Assembly: GCA_052400625.1 (NCBI GenBank)
Contig: JBQTGH010000002.1
Source: Thermophagus sp052400625
GTDB lineage: Bacteria > Bacteroidota > Bacteroidia > Bacteroidales > Marinilabiliaceae
Length of the DNA: 64,000 nt
Direction: 5' to 3' (one strand)
Below the pieces are notes generated by a model, which was not told where the DNA came from, made no database searches, and saw only the letters and a list, made by a program, of their open reading frames with translations. Each line of letters begins with the position of its first letter. The first letter of the stretch is position 1. Shown piece by piece: positions 61,877 through 64,000 of the stretch. The position numbers were made by a program, and so were the translations under genes.

Positions 61877-63211
61877 TTAATTCCTTTGACTCTTAGGCAA
61901 ATAATACAACACTACACGATTATCCTTGGTGAAATACTTTTGGGCAACCCTTTTTATATCTTCACGGGTAACGGCCATGTATTTTTCAAGCTCCGTATTA
62001 ATTAAGTTCGTATTACCGAAATAAGTATAATACCTTGCCAGATTATTGGCTCTTGTAGAAATCCTTGTATTGCTGTTTATAAAATCGTTTTCAAATTTGT
62101 TTTGAAGCTTTTGAAATTCACGTTCATCGATCAAGTTGTTTTTAACTTTCTCTATTTCATCAATCATAGCCTGCTCAAGTTCGGCAACATCTTTTCCCAT
62201 ATTAGGTAGTGCAAGAGTGATGCTGACACTGGGATCACGAAAGGGAAGCGGGAATGAACCAACCTGCATGGCAATTTGCTGTTCATCCACCAATGCTTTA
62301 TATAAACGAGAGCTGTGACCATCAGAAAGCAGGGTACTTAACATATCCAACGCATAAAAGTCTTCCGTTCCCATTGCCGGTGTACGATAAGCATGTAAAA
62401 CCAACGGCAACTGAATGTTATCAAAAATGGTATCACGAATTTCGCCATTGAGCGGGGGCTCTACAACCGTAGGACGGAAAATCTCTTCTTTCCCGGATGG
62501 GATATCACCAAAATACTTTTCTACCAGATGGCGGGCATTTTCGATTTCAATATCTCCTGCAATTACCAGAACAGCATTGTTCGGAACATAAAACTGATCG
62601 TAGAAATGTTGGAACTCTTCATCCTTGGCAGCCCTGATATGATCGGGATCTCCTATGGTAGTCCAACGATATGGATGCTTTTTAAACGCCCGTTTCATCA
62701 CTTCAATAAGAATGGAACCATAGGGACGGTTATCATAGCTTTGTTTCTTTTCTTCAATAACCACTTTCTTCTGGGTGGCTATTCCGATACTGTCTACCCT
62801 CGCATGCAGCATCCGCTCTGATTCGAGCCAAAGTCCCATTTCTAACTGATTTGAAGGAAGGACTTCATAATAATAGGTCCGATCGACCGAGGTGTTGGCA
62901 TTAAGTGTCCCCCCAGCCTTTTCAACAAATTTAGCATATTCACCTCTGGGGATATTTTTTGTTCCTTCAAACATCAAATGCTCAAAAAAGTGTGCAAATC
63001 CTGTGCGGTTGGGCTGTTCATTCTTGGAGCCCACGTGATACATTACACTAACCGACACAATCGGGGTGGAATGATCTTCATGAAGTATCACATGCAGCCC
63101 GTTGGTGAGATCAAATTCGGTAAACTCAATCCTCTGTTGCTGCGCTATCATTACGCTTCCTGAAAGCATCAAGACCAACAGAGTTAATAAACTTTTCTTT
63201 GTTTTTTTCAT
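61877..63211 (-). CDS. M16-family zinc metallopeptidase, catalytic subunit
   Basis: 444 residues with a signal peptide (MKKTKKSLLTLLVLMLSGSVMIA). The inverted zinc motif is His74-x-x-Glu77-His78 (GFAHFFEHLMFEGT), and the third ligand Glu about 76 residues on lies in KKVVIEEKKQ (Glu153/154). Both M16 lobes are present. It cleaves peptides in the periplasm together with the non-catalytic subunit that follows in the same operon, as in two-subunit M16B proteases. Confidence 0.93.
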   Translation of the reverse strand: MKKTKKSLLTLLVLMLSGSVMIAQQQRIEFTEFDLTNGLHVILHEDHSTPIVSVSVMYHVGSKNEQPNRTGFAHFFEHLMFEGTKNIPRGEYAKFVEKAGGTLNANTSVDRTYYYEVLPSNQLEMGLWLESERMLHARVDSIGIATQKKVVIEEKKQSYDNRPYGSILIEVMKRAFKKHPYRWTTIGDPDHIRAAKDEEFQHFYDQFYVPNNAVLVIAGDIEIENARHLVEKYFGDIPSGKEEIFRPTVVEPPLNGEIRDTIFDNIQLPLVLHAYRTPAMGTEDFYALDMLSTLLSDGHSSRLYKALVDEQQIAMQVGSFPLPFRDPSVSITLALPNMGKDVAELEQAMIDEIEKVKNNLIDEREFQKLQNKFENDFINSNTRISTRANNLARYYTYFGNTNLINTELEKYMAVTREDIKRVAQKYFTKDNRVVLYYLPKSQRN

Positions 63212-63664
63212 ATTACATTGCTTTAATAGTTAAGGTTTTGCCTAAAGACCAGGCTGTCAAAACTCAAGATTTTAAAATGTTAAAAAGTTTTTTTGGACTT
63301 TGATCGTTTGAAATTTGTTTTCCCTGCTCACAAGCAAGTTATACGGAAGGAGACAAATTCAACATTCGGACCAAACCATTTAACCAACAGTTTTTAAACT
63401 GTTTACACAAGCCTAATGCAACATCACAGTCATTAAATCGCACGTTAACGAACATGTTTGTGCACGCTAATGAACACCAAAAAATCACTTTATTTTCTAC
63501 CTTTGTGCAAAGACAAGCAAACATTAAAATCAAACTTGGTGAAGATCAGATAATCTGAAACCAAATGCAACGGACATAATCATTAGAATTTATCCGGACT
63601 TTTTTGGGAAAAATAAATGATTCAATCGAAGTCATGCTAGTTTCCTTAGACCAATATCTAAAAT
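63212..63664. other. Divergent intergenic region upstream of the M16 operon
   Basis: 453 bases. Only a TAnnTTTG box (63498-63505) for the lipoprotein gene stands out. A 64-codon minus-strand frame within it is not convincing. Confidence 0.4.
63498..63505 (+). promoter_or_regulatory. -7 promoter element for the DUF6452-like gene
   Basis: TACCTTTG followed by TGCAA; about 160 bases before the ATG at 63665. Confidence 0.38.
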
Positions 63665-64000
63665 ATGAAATTTGTAAACTATTTATTCTTTGCACTAATC
63701 ATTCTTTTGGCAGTCGTAGCTTGCAATGATGATGAGGCTTGCCTGTCCAATCAGCATTCGGTTCAAGCTAATTTGCTTTCGGCCTGGTGGGCAGAAGACA
63801 CTGACACAACCCTTACAGAAGTCTCAATAATAGGCCTAAATATGGCCGACAGTATTTATAAAAATGAATCTCTTTCAGATCTGTTTTTGCCTTTAAGTTT
63901 TCAATCAGATACTTCTTCTTTTATTATTTCGTCCAAAACGTTGAAAGACACTCTTCATATCATATCAACGAAAGAACTCGATTTCATCTCCGGTGAATGT
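63665..64000 (+). CDS. DUF6452-like lipoprotein (3' end outside window)
   Basis: First 112 residues of a gene cut by the window edge. Signal MKFVNYLFFALIILLAVVAC with lipidated Cys20, then NDDEACLSN. The pattern of an early second Cys, a SIIGL strand, SLSDLFLPLSFQSDTSSFII and a final ISGEC resembles DUF6452 proteins of Bacteroidota. In that phylum the family often neighbours rlmD and a DUF6048 gene, which would be expected just downstream. Function unknown. Confidence 0.65.
   Translation, partial: MKFVNYLFFALIILLAVVACNDDEACLSNQHSVQANLLSAWWAEDTDTTLTEVSIIGLNMADSIYKNESLSDLFLPLSFQSDTSSFIISSKTLKDTLHIISTKELDFISGEC

Noticed and set aside
63339..63533. 64-codon minus-strand frame upstream of the M16 operon
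   Set aside because: Cysteine-rich random-looking translation; a promoter for the opposite strand lies inside it.
1..64000. tRNA, rRNA, transposase or prophage genes
   Set aside because: None recognised on either strand in the intergenic regions read; gaps are short and AT-rich.

Overview
The window looks like a chromosomal segment of a Bacteroidota bacterium, most likely Bacteroidales/Marinilabiliales-like. Evidence: DUF177-rpmF-fabH order, DUF4268, DUF6261-like and DUF6452-like genes, a fused CcsBA, a TPR/LytS kinase with a LytTR regulator, a lamin-tail protein with an FTPDxDGxDD C-terminal module, almost no Shine-Dalgarno sequences, and many copies of the Bacteroidota -7 promoter element TAnnTTTG close upstream of genes. 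A 95-base N run inside a TolC-like gene shows this is a scaffolded draft assembly. No rRNA, tRNA, insertion sequence, prophage or CRISPR array was seen; the region reads as core chromosome with transport and envelope modules.

Layout. 1-6.1 kb (minus): fabH, rpmF, DUF177, an orphan sensor kinase, rsgA, a methyltransferase, DUF4268 and a 58-residue membrane protein. 6.2-10.2 kb (plus): CcsBA and an AmrS-type radical SAM enzyme. 10.2-13.0 kb (minus): a large secreted lamin-tail protein; a structured intergenic region separates it from asd (plus). 14.6-18.6 kb (minus): an OmpR-type regulator, tsaB and a three-PAS kinase. 18.8-24.8 kb: a lipoprotein and trpS (plus), a LytTR/TPR-kinase pair (minus), dusB (plus). 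24.8-31.4 kb (minus): LolC/E-like permease, methyltransferase, rbfA, glycosyltransferase; then DUF6261-like, dgt and a YgjP-like metalloprotease.

31.7-37.8 kb (plus) is a complete MacAB-TolC-type export operon with two different permeases. 38.1-46.2 kb (minus) holds yceI, kbl, a PfkB kinase, yccF, a WG-repeat/beta-barrel protein, its barrel-only paralogue and a flippase. 47-53.4 kb holds a glycosyltransferase, nadB and dxs (plus) and an OmpA lipoprotein (minus). 53.4-59.5 kb (minus) is a second transport module: TetR regulator, LolA-like protein, two FtsX-type permeases, an ATPase and a DUF1302-like barrel, preceded by a palindromic operator lying on the promoter. 59.8-63.2 kb (minus) is a catalytic/non-catalytic M16 peptidase pair. 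The window ends inside a DUF6452-like lipoprotein gene.

The most unusual signals are outside the genes: a ten-copy array with a 20-bp period at 46.4-46.6 kb, a dispersed hairpin repeat family (four copies, one of which supplies the last codons of an ABC ATPase gene), and a structured element with a mini-ORF and a terminator-like hairpin between the lamin-tail gene and asd. The best candidate for a little-described system is the TetR/LolA-like/LolCDE-like/barrel module.
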